Assembly (NCBI RefSeq): GCF_019186805.1
Contig: NZ_CP066783.1
Span: forward strand, 1,997,501-2,061,500
From: Comamonas fluminis
Lineage (GTDB): Bacteria; Pseudomonadota; Gammaproteobacteria; Burkholderiales; Burkholderiaceae_C
DNA: 64,000 bases
Direction of reading: 5' to 3'
Shown here: one piece after another, positions 27,314 through 35,231 of the stretch
How the letters are laid out: every line of letters begins with the position of its first letter
Position numbering within the stretch: position 1 is the stretch's first letter
Made by a program: the position numbers and the translations under genes
Notes under the pieces: model-generated
The model's input: the letters and a program-made list of their open reading frames with translations, nothing else
The model's database searches: none
What the model was told of the DNA's origin: nothing

Positions 27314-28225
27314 ATGAGCGATTTCATCAACAATTTCTGGTCGGTCTATGTGGCCGCCATCACGCTGATCGGCATCTTTGGCTGCTTGCTGCTGCTGATT
27401 CTGGTGGCGCGCAAGAAGGTTGTCCCCTCGGGTGATAACACCACTGGCCACGTCTGGGACGGTGACTTGCGTGAACTCAACAACCCCATGCCCAAGTGGT
27501 GGATGGGTCTGTTTGTGATCACCGTGGTCTTTGGTCTGGCCTATCTGGCGGCTTACCCAGGTCTGGGTGCCTTCAACGGCAAGCTGGACTGGAGCCAGAC
27601 GGGCGCCTATGACAAGGAAGTGGCCAAGGCCAAGGCGGATCTGGAGCCGCTGTATGCCAAGTTCACCAGCATGCCCACCGAAGAAATGGCTAAGGACCCC
27701 CAGGCCATGGCCATCGGCGAGCGTCTGTTCATGAACAACTGCGCACAGTGCCACGGCTCTGATGCACGCGGCAGCAAGAGCTTCCCCAATCTGGCAGACG
27801 GCGACTGGCTGCACGGTGGCACCCCTGACAAGATCAAGGAAACCATCACCAACGGCCGCATCGGCATCATGCCCCCCATGGCCGCTGCCGTGGGCACGGC
27901 TGACGATGTGCGCAACGTGGCCAACTATGTGCTGAGCCTGTCGGGCGGCCCTCACGATGCTGTCAAGGCTTCGCTGGGCAAGTCCAAATTCGTGGCCTGC
28001 GCAGCCTGCCACGGCATGGACGGCAAGGGCAACCAGGCCATGGGTGCACCTAACCTGACCGACGACATCTGGCTGCATGGCTGGGGTGAAGCGGCCATCG
28101 TCAACATCGTCAACAACGGCAAGCACAACGAAATGCCTGCCCAGAAGGAAAAGCTGACAGAGGCGCAAATCGCTGTGCTGGCTTCCTATGTGTGGAGTCT
28201 CTCCAACGTGCAGACACAGAAATGA
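27314..28225 (+). CDS. ccoP: cbb3-type cytochrome c oxidase diheme subunit III (CcoP)
   Basis: The 303-residue protein has an N-terminal membrane region with two helices (the typical NPMPKWWMGLFVIT follows the first), then two cytochrome c domains. Heme sites are CAQCH at residues 143-147 and CAACH at 229-233. It receives electrons from soluble or membrane cytochromes c and passes them to CcoO. It ends the structural operon, and a strong terminator follows. Confidence 0.97.
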   Translation: MSDFINNFWSVYVAAITLIGIFGCLLLLILVARKKVVPSGDNTTGHVWDGDLRELNNPMPKWWMGLFVITVVFGLAYLAAYPGLGAFNGKLDWSQTGAYDKEVAKAKADLEPLYAKFTSMPTEEMAKDPQAMAIGERLFMNNCAQCHGSDARGSKSFPNLADGDWLHGGTPDKIKETITNGRIGIMPPMAAAVGTADDVRNVANYVLSLSGGPHDAVKASLGKSKFVACAACHGMDGKGNQAMGAPNLTDDIWLHGWGEAAIVNIVNNGKHNEMPAQKEKLTEAQIAVLASYVWSLSNVQTQK

Positions 28226-28235
28226 TCTGAGTGAA

Positions 28236-28264
28236 AAGGCGGTGTCAGTGGCACCGCCTTTTTT
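28236..28264 (+). terminator. Terminator after ccoP
   Basis: AAGGCGGTG and CACCGCCTT form a nine-base-pair stem with a seven-base loop and a six-T run. It separates ccoNOQP from ccoG. Confidence 0.9.
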
Positions 28265-28307
28265 GCGCTGGGAATTTCAGTAATTACAAAAATATTAAGG
28301 AACTGCG

Positions 28308-29753
28308 ATGTCATGCGACCCCGGGAAACCGCGCAAGATCATCCCGATCACCCCCGAGCCTAAAGACGGTACAGAACCTGGTTATGTGCCTTTGTTTGCC
28401 TCTGAGCAAAAAGTTTACTCACGCTCCATCAGCGGTGTGTTTGCACGCTGGCGCTGGGTCATGGTGCTGTTGACGCAGCTGTTTTTCTATGGCATGCCCT
28501 GGCTGCAGTGGGGCGAGCGTCAAATGCTGCTCTTTGATCTGGAAGCGCGGCGCTTTTACCTGTTCGGGCTGGTGCTTTACCCACAGGATTTCATCTACCT
28601 CACCGGTCTTCTCATCATCAGCGCGCTAGCGCTTTTCCTGTTTACGGCCGTCGCCGGACGCCTGTGGTGTGGCTTTACCTGCCCGCAGACGGTCTATACC
28701 GAAATCTTCATGTGGATCGAGAGCAAGGTCGAAGGTGACCGCAGCGCTCGCATGCGCATCGACAAGAATGGCTGGACCTTCGAGAAAATCTGGAAGAAGT
28801 CGCTCAAGCAGTTTCTGTGGATTGCCTTGTCCCTGTGGACGGGCTTTACCTTCGTGGGCTTCTTTGTGCCCATTCGCGAACTGGCGGTTGAGCTGCTGTC
28901 CTTGCAAGGCAACTGGCAGATCTTCTGGGTGCTGTTCTACGGATTTGCCACCTACGGCAACGCAGGCTATATGCGCGAGCAGGTCTGCAAATACATGTGC
29001 CCCTATGCGCGCTTTCAGAGCGCCATGTTCGACAAGGACACCATGATCGTCAGCTACGACGCTGTGCGTGGTGAAGGTCGCGGTCCCCGCAGGAAGGGCG
29101 TGGATTACAAGGCCGAAGGTCTGGGCGACTGCATCGACTGCAAGCTGTGCGTGCAGGTCTGCCCTGTGGGCATCGACATCCGCAAGGGCCTGCAGTACGA
29201 ATGTATTGGCTGTGGCCTGTGCATCGACGCCTGCAACTCCGTGATGGACAAGATGGAGTACCCGCGTGGCCTGATTCGCCTGACCACGCAGAACGCCGTG
29301 GCCAAGGCCTGGAAGCATGCGCAGATGATTCGCCGTATCTTCCGCCCCCGCGTGCTGATCTACTCCACAGTCTTGATCGCCTTGAGCGCGGCCATGATTG
29401 CCAGCCTGGTTCTGCGCGAGCCCGTCAAGGTGGACGTGATTCGCGACCGCGCAGCGCTCTCGCGCATCGTGGCAGGCGGCAAGCTGGAGAACGTCTATCG
29501 TCTGCAGATCATGAATGCGACAGAGTCCGAGCAACGTTATCGCATCACTGCGGTGGGCCTGCAGAGTCTGGAAGTGGCGTCCGAGCAGGAAGTCACCGTG
29601 GGCCCGGCAGAGACACGCGGCATTGCCGTGCGTCTGCAGATTCCTTATGGCTCGGCCGATGCGGGCTCGCACACCATCCACTTCAATCTGGATGCGGTGC
29701 AGGCCGGTGGTGGTCGCGTCTCCGAAAAAGCCGTCTTCCTCGTGCCGCGCTGA
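28308..29753 (+). CDS. ccoG: cbb3 oxidase accessory iron-sulfur protein CcoG (RdxA/FixG)
   Basis: The 481-residue membrane protein has several helices in the first half, with the conserved GRLWCGFTCPQTVYTEIFMWIE. Two [4Fe-4S] ferredoxin motifs follow, CIDCKLCVQVCP and CIGCGLCIDAC, then a C-terminal immunoglobulin-like periplasmic domain. CcoG is thought to reduce copper for delivery to the oxidase. The start is preceded by TAAGGA. It lies downstream of the ccoP terminator, so it may have its own promoter. Confidence 0.96.
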   Translation: MSCDPGKPRKIIPITPEPKDGTEPGYVPLFASEQKVYSRSISGVFARWRWVMVLLTQLFFYGMPWLQWGERQMLLFDLEARRFYLFGLVLYPQDFIYLTGLLIISALALFLFTAVAGRLWCGFTCPQTVYTEIFMWIESKVEGDRSARMRIDKNGWTFEKIWKKSLKQFLWIALSLWTGFTFVGFFVPIRELAVELLSLQGNWQIFWVLFYGFATYGNAGYMREQVCKYMCPYARFQSAMFDKDTMIVSYDAVRGEGRGPRRKGVDYKAEGLGDCIDCKLCVQVCPVGIDIRKGLQYECIGCGLCIDACNSVMDKMEYPRGLIRLTTQNAVAKAWKHAQMIRRIFRPRVLIYSTVLIALSAAMIASLVLREPVKVDVIRDRAALSRIVAGGKLENVYRLQIMNATESEQRYRITAVGLQSLEVASEQEVTVGPAETRGIAVRLQIPYGSADAGSHTIHFNLDAVQAGGGRVSEKAVFLVPR

Positions 29754-29837
29754 GCGGCAAGGTTATCGACTATCCGCAACAATAACTCTGCCTGCGGAGC
29801 CTCCCGGGCAGAGTTCATCGATTGAAAGAGGTCTGCC

Positions 29838-30143
29838 ATGTTGGCAACATCAGCCCGCGCAGCAAGCGCAATCAAACCCAAGCACCCCGAGGACGGCAGG
29901 CCCTGGTGGAAGTACGCCCATGTCTGGCTGGTTTTTGCCGGCCCGGCGATTGTGGTCGTTGCCGGTTTTGTCACGGCCTATATCGCCATGAGCAAGCCCG
30001 ATCCCGTGATTGACCCTGACTACTACCGTCACGGCATCGAGATCAACCAGCGCCTGAGCGAATCGCAAAAAAGCCTGGCGCCCGCTGTGACCGGTCGCAA
30101 CCATGCGGCAACGCCCGCGCAGGATCACCCCACCGATCGCTGA
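29838..30143 (+). CDS. ccoH: FixH/CcoH family protein, cbb3 oxidase assembly
   Basis: The 101-residue protein has a single membrane helix (VWLVFAGPAIVVVAGFVTAYIA) preceded by PWWKYAHVW and followed by the conserved VIDPDYYRHGIEINQ. The DPDYY segment is characteristic of FixH-type proteins, which are needed for cbb3 assembly. It is shorter than classical FixH and lacks most of the periplasmic domain, as is usual in this family of bacteria. AAAGAGG lies ahead of the start, and a terminator follows. Confidence 0.82.
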   Translation: MLATSARAASAIKPKHPEDGRPWWKYAHVWLVFAGPAIVVVAGFVTAYIAMSKPDPVIDPDYYRHGIEINQRLSESQKSLAPAVTGRNHAATPAQDHPTDR

Positions 30144-30188
30144 TGAATGGCTTGTCAGGCCCTCCTTCTGGCGGCCTGAAGCTTGACC

Positions 30189-30211
30189 AAGGCCGCTGAG
30201 CGGCCTTTTTT
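30189..30211 (+). terminator. Terminator after ccoH
   Basis: AAGGCCGC and GCGGCCTT pair around TGA and are followed by a T-run. Confidence 0.88.
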
Positions 30212-30430
30212 CATGCCCTGATTTTCAAAAAGAGGAGCTGTGGGCGGTTGATCCGCAAGGGCTTTCAAGACAATCTGGCTTGAAGTGGAGGATGGGAAGG
30301 CGCCAGTAGCTATCAAATCAAGAGTTCCTGCGGGTTTATCTGCTCGGGGCTTGCCCGCACTGGGGCTGTTCAGTGGCTGAAATTGCTGTGCAAAATGTGT
30401 TCATCCCCCGACAGCCCATGGAGATTCGTG

Positions 30431-30694
30431 ATGGACACTCAGCGCTGGATGTGGACTGCCTGGCCTGCTTTTCTGGCCGCTGCAGTCATGGAAATGGTGG
30501 TTTTTGCCTTTGTGGACCCGCTGGATGTGCACTGGCTGGGTGCGCCGCTGGAATGGTCACGCAGCGCCATCTACACGGCGGCCTTCTTTGCCTTCTGGCT
30601 GGTCATGCTGCTGTGCAGCGTGATGACGCGCATGCTGGCGCGCTCGGCTCAGGATTTGAACGACGGCATTGTCTCGCAGCCGTTGCCCGAATGA
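30431..30694 (+). CDS. Small two-helix membrane protein near fnr, unknown function
   Basis: The 87-residue protein starts MDTQRWMWTAWPAFLAAAVM and has two hydrophobic helices (about residues 9-28 and 46-66). A soluble tail ends GIVSQPLPE. It has no recognised catalytic motif. It lies between ccoH and the convergent fnr gene, has its own 220-base upstream region and ends at a shared terminator. A role linked to cbb3 or oxygen response is only an inference from position. The start is the ATG that gives the cleanest N-terminus. No strong ribosome site is seen. Confidence 0.7.
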   Translation: MDTQRWMWTAWPAFLAAAVMEMVVFAFVDPLDVHWLGAPLEWSRSAIYTAAFFAFWLVMLLCSVMTRMLARSAQDLNDGIVSQPLPE

Positions 30695-30728
30695 GCTGGC
30701 TGCGGCAAGTGCGCCGCGCTCAAACAAC

Positions 30729-30752
30729 AAAGCCCGCGTGATGCGGGCTTTT
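30729..30752. terminator. Bidirectional terminator between the small membrane protein gene and fnr
   Basis: AAAGCCCGC and GCGGGCTTT pair around GTGAT, with an A-run and a T-run on the two sides. It lies between two convergent genes. Confidence 0.85.
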
Positions 30753-30779
30753 GTCATGGGCTCAGTCAGCGCTTGTCGA

Positions 30780-31502
30780 TCAGTTCTGGCACTGCTGGCT
30801 GTTGACGATGCGCTTGAGCGCTTCGGTATCCAGAATGCGCAGATGGCGCTGCTTGACTTCCACAATGCCTTCCTCGGCAAACTTGGAGAAGGTGCGGCTG
30901 ACGGTCTCCAGCTTCAGGCCCAGATAGCTGCCAATTTCCTCGCGGGTCATGCGCAGCACCAGCTCGGACTTGGAGAAGCCGCGTGCGGCCAGGCGCTGCA
31001 CCAGGTTCAGCACAAAGGCGGCCAGGCGCTCTTCAGCGCGCATGCTGCCCAGTAGCAGCATGACGCCGTGCTCACGCACGATCTCGCGGCTCATCACCTT
31101 GTGCACATGGTTTTGCAGGGCGGTGACTTCACGCGACAGCTGCTCCAGCTTGTCAAAAGGCATCACGCAGACTTCTGCGTCTTCCAGCGCCACAGCGTCG
31201 CAGGTGTGGTGATCGTTGACGATGCCATCCAGACCAATGATTTCACCGGCCATCTGAAAGCCCGTGACCTGGTCACGACCATCTTCGGTGGCCACACAGG
31301 TCTTGAAGAAGCCCGTGCGGATGGCGTACAGCGAAGTGAACTCCTCGCCATTGCGAAACAGCAGACCGCCGCGCTTGATCTTGCGGCGCGTGGCCACGAT
31401 TTCGTCGATGCGCTCCATTTGGTCGTCGTCCAGGCCCATGGGCATGCACAGTTCACGCAGATTGCAGTTGGAGCAGGATGCTTTGATGGTCTGAAGATTC
31501 AT
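30780..31502 (-). CDS. fnr: Oxygen-sensing Crp/Fnr-family regulator
   Basis: The 240-residue protein has the N-terminal cluster ligands Cys10, Cys13 and Cys19 (CSNCNLREL-C). Cys112 in EVCVMPF aligns with Cys122 of Escherichia coli FNR, with the same spacing from the third Cys. These hold the oxygen-labile [4Fe-4S] cluster. The cyclic-nucleotide-like barrel and dimer helix follow, and the helix-turn-helix has EEIGSYLGLKLETVSRTFSKF, with the ETVSR recognition residues that read TTGAT. Four FNR features agree, so this is the likely regulator of the FNR-type sites around it. It is divergent from hemN. Confidence 0.97.
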   Translation of the reverse strand: MNLQTIKASCSNCNLRELCMPMGLDDDQMERIDEIVATRRKIKRGGLLFRNGEEFTSLYAIRTGFFKTCVATEDGRDQVTGFQMAGEIIGLDGIVNDHHTCDAVALEDAEVCVMPFDKLEQLSREVTALQNHVHKVMSREIVREHGVMLLLGSMRAEERLAAFVLNLVQRLAARGFSKSELVLRMTREEIGSYLGLKLETVSRTFSKFAEEGIVEVKQRHLRILDTEALKRIVNSQQCQN

Positions 31503-31614
31503 GGCTTTAAAGCAGCGGCACAGACAGACATGGGTATGAAGTCGCGCCGGTCATTGACCTCTAGGGTTGGTAATGAGATGGATCAAATTGTCGCAGCACT
31601 TGCCTTGTTATCCC

Positions 31615-31628
31615 TTGATGTGAATCAA
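31615..31628. promoter_or_regulatory. Perfect FNR operator between fnr and hemN
   Basis: TTGATGTGAATCAA is an exact match to TTGAT-N4-ATCAA. It lies 113 bases upstream of the fnr start and 147 bases upstream of hemN. It could activate hemN and allow autoregulation of fnr. Confidence 0.85.
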
Positions 31629-31774
31629 GGACAGGAATTTTGCCTTGGGGCACATTGAAGAGACTGATTCCAATAACACGCGCTCACTGCAACAACAATA
31701 GGTGTCGGGCTTCGCTGCAAAACAGCCAGGCTCAGGCGCTGGCTGCAATGTGAGTACACCCTGACAGACAAGTT

Positions 31775-33157
31775 ATGACCGCAGTTACGCCCGAGTTGCT
31801 AAGCCGTTTTGATATCGCGGGGCCTCGCTACACGTCGTTCCCTACAGCCGACCGTTTTGTTGAGGCTTTCGGTCCTGAGGACTATACCTTGGCGCTGCAG
31901 CAGCGCAAGGCACATTCTGGTGCCCGGGCCTTGCCTCTGTCGCTTTATGTGCATGTGCCGTTCTGCGAGTCGCTGTGCTACTACTGCGCCTGCAACAAAA
32001 TCGTCACCAAGCACCACGAAAAAGCGGTGCAATACCTTGATTATCTGCGCCGCGAAGTTGCCATGCATACCGAGCATTGTGGCAAGGGCCAACTGGTCAG
32101 CCAGTTGCACCTGGGGGGCGGCACGCCAACCTTCTTCAGCGATGAAGAGCTGGGCCAGCTCATGGAGCTGCTGCGCGAGCATTTCAAGCTCGACCCCGCA
32201 GGCGAATACTCCATCGAGGTTGATCCTCGCACCGTGAGCAACGAGCGCCTGCTGGCACTCAAGGAGCTGGGTTTCAACCGCCTGAGCTTTGGTGTGCAGG
32301 ACTTTGACCCTGATGTGCAAAAAGCCGTGCACCGTGAGCAGCCTGCAGACCAGGTATTTGCCTTGGTGGAAAAAGCGCGCGAGCTGGGCTTTGTCTCCAT
32401 CAACGTGGACCTGATCTACGGCTTGCCCAAGCAGACTCCGCAGTCTTTTGCACGCACGCTGGAGCAGGTCAACAGCCTGCGCCCTGATCGCATTGCGCTG
32501 TATGCCTATGCGCATCTGCCAGAACGCTTCAAGCCGCAGCGCCGCATTGAGTCTGCCGATCTGCCCATGGGGCAGGACAAGCTCAATATGCTCTCGGGCG
32601 CGATTGATGCCTTCATGGAAGGCGGCTATGTCTATGTGGGCATGGACCACTTCGCGCTGCCCAGCGATTCGCTGGCCGTTGCCAAGCGCCAGGGGCGTTT
32701 GCATCGCAACTTTCAGGGCTACAGCACTCAGCCAGACTGTGACCTGATCGCGCTGGGGGTATCGGCCATCGGCAAGGTGGGCGCGACCTACAGCCAGAAC
32801 GTCAAGACGCTGGAAGAGTATTACGACGCCATTGACGGTGGCCTGCTGCCCGTGCAGCGGGGGCTCGCACTGTCGCGCGATGACATGGTGCGCCGCGCCG
32901 TCATCATGGCTGTGATGTGCCAGGGTGCGGTGCTGTATGAGCCCATGGAGCAGGCCTGGCTGATTAACTTCCGCGAGTACTTTGCGCCTGAGATAAAGGC
33001 ATTGGAAGAAATGCAGTCCAATGGCCTGCTGACGCTGGGTGAAGAGGGCTTTCAGGTTACGGCGCTGGGCTGGTTCTTTGTGCGCGGAGTAGCCATGCTG
33101 TTTGACCGCTATTTGCAGGCCGACAAGAACCGTACGCGTTTTTCACGCATCATCTAG
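31775..33157 (+). CDS. hemN: Oxygen-independent coproporphyrinogen III oxidase
   Basis: The 460-residue radical-SAM enzyme converts coproporphyrinogen III to protoporphyrinogen IX without oxygen. The cluster motif is CESLCYYC (Cys64, Cys68, Cys71), followed by a further Cys at residue 73 as in true HemN. GGGTPTF and the C-terminal HemN domain are present. Full length separates it from HemW-like proteins. The divergent fnr, the perfect FNR box and the neighbouring cbb3 genes fit heme synthesis under low oxygen. Confidence 0.97.
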   Translation: MTAVTPELLSRFDIAGPRYTSFPTADRFVEAFGPEDYTLALQQRKAHSGARALPLSLYVHVPFCESLCYYCACNKIVTKHHEKAVQYLDYLRREVAMHTEHCGKGQLVSQLHLGGGTPTFFSDEELGQLMELLREHFKLDPAGEYSIEVDPRTVSNERLLALKELGFNRLSFGVQDFDPDVQKAVHREQPADQVFALVEKARELGFVSINVDLIYGLPKQTPQSFARTLEQVNSLRPDRIALYAYAHLPERFKPQRRIESADLPMGQDKLNMLSGAIDAFMEGGYVYVGMDHFALPSDSLAVAKRQGRLHRNFQGYSTQPDCDLIALGVSAIGKVGATYSQNVKTLEEYYDAIDGGLLPVQRGLALSRDDMVRRAVIMAVMCQGAVLYEPMEQAWLINFREYFAPEIKALEEMQSNGLLTLGEEGFQVTALGWFFVRGVAMLFDRYLQADKNRTRFSRII

Positions 33158-33160
33158 CGC

Positions 33161-33877
33161 ATGTTGTTTTCGCTGGTCTGGACTGCTTTGATCATGGGGC
33201 TCGTGGGTGGGCCCCATTGTCTTGTAATGTGCGCTGCGCCCTGCAGTGCAGTCACTGGCAGTCACGCTCTGGCGCCGGGCCAGCGGCCTGTGGTGATGCA
33301 CGGGTTGCGCAAGCGCCAGTGGCTGCGTGCCAGCCTGTTTCACCTGGGGCGAATCGCTGGCTACGCGGCGCTGGGCGCGGTGGCTGCGGTGGCCATGGAA
33401 AGCCTGTCCTGGCTCACCAGCCAGACGACGGCGCTGCAAAAGCTCTGGACACTGATGCATGTGGCTGTCATGGCCTGGGGTCTGGCCATGGTGGTTCAAG
33501 CCCGTCAGCCCGTGTGGCTGGAGCGCGCAGGTCGTGCAGCCTGGGCCAGGGTTCAGCCTTGGGTTAGTGCGCCCGGCGGCAGTATGGCGGCGGGCTTTGC
33601 CTGGGCGCTGATGCCTTGCGGTTTGCTGTATTCGGCGGTGCTGGTGGCCGCTCTCAGCGGTGGGGCATGGCAGGGTGGCTTGTCCATGGCCGCCTTTGCG
33701 CTGGGCGGCGGTGCCTGGTTGGTGGGTGGCCCATGGCTGTGGAAGCTGAGCCAGAGCCGCATCAACCATTTCCGTGCCGAGTGGGGCACGCGCATTGCGG
33801 GCGTGATGCTGATAGCGGTGGCAGCCTGGGCGCTCTGGATGGATCTGGTCTACAAACCCAGCCTGTGGTGCAGATAA
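33161..33877 (+). CDS. TauE/SafE (DsbD_2-like) membrane protein
   Basis: The 238-residue protein starts only 3 bases after the hemN stop, so it is cotranscribed. It has about six hydrophobic helices. The first carries GLVGGPHCLVMCAAPCSAV, whose Gly-Pro-His-Cys-x-x-Met-Cys pattern is typical of the DsbD_2-type (PF13386) proteins found near cbb3 and copper genes. A MPCGLLYSAVLVAA motif repeats the Pro-Cys theme in the second half. The Cys, His and Met residues suggest metal or thiol chemistry, perhaps copper supply to the oxidase. That role is inference. Confidence 0.8.
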   Translation: MLFSLVWTALIMGLVGGPHCLVMCAAPCSAVTGSHALAPGQRPVVMHGLRKRQWLRASLFHLGRIAGYAALGAVAAVAMESLSWLTSQTTALQKLWTLMHVAVMAWGLAMVVQARQPVWLERAGRAAWARVQPWVSAPGGSMAAGFAWALMPCGLLYSAVLVAALSGGAWQGGLSMAAFALGGGAWLVGGPWLWKLSQSRINHFRAEWGTRIAGVMLIAVAAWALWMDLVYKPSLWCR

Positions 33878-33965
33878 GCCTGCGGGTAGCAAAAAATATG
33901 TAGGGTCTTGTCTTACAAGAGGGTGTAGCTGCGCATAATGCAGCATTCTGTATGACTCGCTCACC

Positions 33966-35231
33966 GTGAATCGTTTCGTCGCTATTGATATCGGACAGCT
34001 GCGTATCGGCATGTATGTTCATCTGGAGATGGGCTGGCTCAGCCATCCATTTCCGGTCAATAGTTTCAAGATCACAACGCAGGAGCAGTTGCAGACACTG
34101 CAGGCCCTGAAGCTGAGCCACATTCAATACGACCCCAGACGCAGCGATGTTTCATTGCCGCCAGTCGATGGCGAGGCTGAGGCCGAGCAAGTTGCAGATG
34201 CACCCCGCCTTTCGGCCCATGCGCAGGAGATGGAGCATTGGTCGGCCAATATAGAGGTACTGCGCTCTGGCTTTCATGCAGCGCAGGCCAGTTTTGATGC
34301 CGTTCAGGCACTGGCGCAGACCCAGCCACAGCTGGCACGCTCGCGCAGCGATGCCGCAATTGATAACTATGTGACCCATCTGGCCGCGGAGCGCGACCTC
34401 AGCCTGCATCTGCTGTTCGATGAAAGTGGCGGCTCTGCCAGCGCACATGGCGTGAACACTGCAATGCTGGCCCTGCTGCTGGGCAAGACATTGGGCTTTG
34501 ATGCAGGTGCCCTGCATGACCTGGGCGTTGCGGCGCTGCTGCATGATCTGGGCAAGCAACGACTGAATATTTTCCCCTCCAGCTGTGCGCTCAACGAGCT
34601 TGTGCCGGGCCGGGCGCAGCCCCCTCAGCCCTATGCCAGCCATGTTGGTGAAAGTGTTGCGCTGGCGCAGGCCATGGGTTATGCGCCTGCCGTCACAACG
34701 GCTATTGCCCAGCACCATGAATGCGCTGATGGCAGTGGTTTCCCGCTGGGCCTGCTGGCTTCGGATATGGACAGAAGCGGGCAGATTCTTGCGCTGGTCA
34801 ACCACTACGAGCGGCTGTGCAATCCACCGGCTCGCGGCATGGTTGCGCTCACCCCCCATGAGGCATTGGCCAGTCTGTATGGTCCGTACCGACAGAGGTT
34901 TTCGCCAGAGCTGCTCAGCGCCTTTGTTCAGACCCTGGGGGTCTATCCGCCGGGTTCCTGGGTGGAACTTACGGACGGCAGGCAGGGCTTGATCGTCAGC
35001 GTGAATATGGAAAAAGTGCTCAAGCCCACTGTCATGGCTTATGGCGCAGCCGCCGGGCAAAGCGGGCAGCAACTGGTGGAGCTGCATCAGCAGTCTGAAC
35101 TGGGCGTGCGGCGCGGCTTGAATAAAGACCAGGTTTTGCCAAAAGTGCTTGCTACCCTACAGCCCTATAAGCATTTGTGCTATTTTTTTGATAGTTCAGC
35201 AGTGGCTGGTGCAGAGAAGGTTTCATCGTGA
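33966..35231 (+). CDS. HD-GYP domain cyclic-di-GMP phosphodiesterase with DUF3391-like N-terminus
   Basis: The 421-residue protein begins with a DUF3391-like region (LRIGMYVHLEMGWLSHPFPVNSFKI). The HD-GYP domain has ALLHDLGKQRL (HD pair and Lys), a His in SHVGESVAL, and QHHECADGSGFPLGL. The usual GYP reads GFP, a conservative change seen in some members. It probably hydrolyses cyclic-di-GMP. Its last codons overlap the start of the next gene by four bases (GTGA). The C-terminal tail (HLCYFFDSSAVAG) is encoded by a copy of the dispersed AGCTAT-type repeat. Confidence 0.88.
   Translation: MNRFVAIDIGQLRIGMYVHLEMGWLSHPFPVNSFKITTQEQLQTLQALKLSHIQYDPRRSDVSLPPVDGEAEAEQVADAPRLSAHAQEMEHWSANIEVLRSGFHAAQASFDAVQALAQTQPQLARSRSDAAIDNYVTHLAAERDLSLHLLFDESGGSASAHGVNTAMLALLLGKTLGFDAGALHDLGVAALLHDLGKQRLNIFPSSCALNELVPGRAQPPQPYASHVGESVALAQAMGYAPAVTTAIAQHHECADGSGFPLGLLASDMDRSGQILALVNHYERLCNPPARGMVALTPHEALASLYGPYRQRFSPELLSAFVQTLGVYPPGSWVELTDGRQGLIVSVNMEKVLKPTVMAYGAAAGQSGQQLVELHQQSELGVRRGLNKDQVLPKVLATLQPYKHLCYFFDSSAVAGAEKVSS

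Noticed and set aside
30304..30323. AGTAGCTATCAAATCAAGAG considered as an FNR site
   Set aside because: It lacks the TTGAT-N4-ATCAA spacing and fits the dispersed repeat instead.
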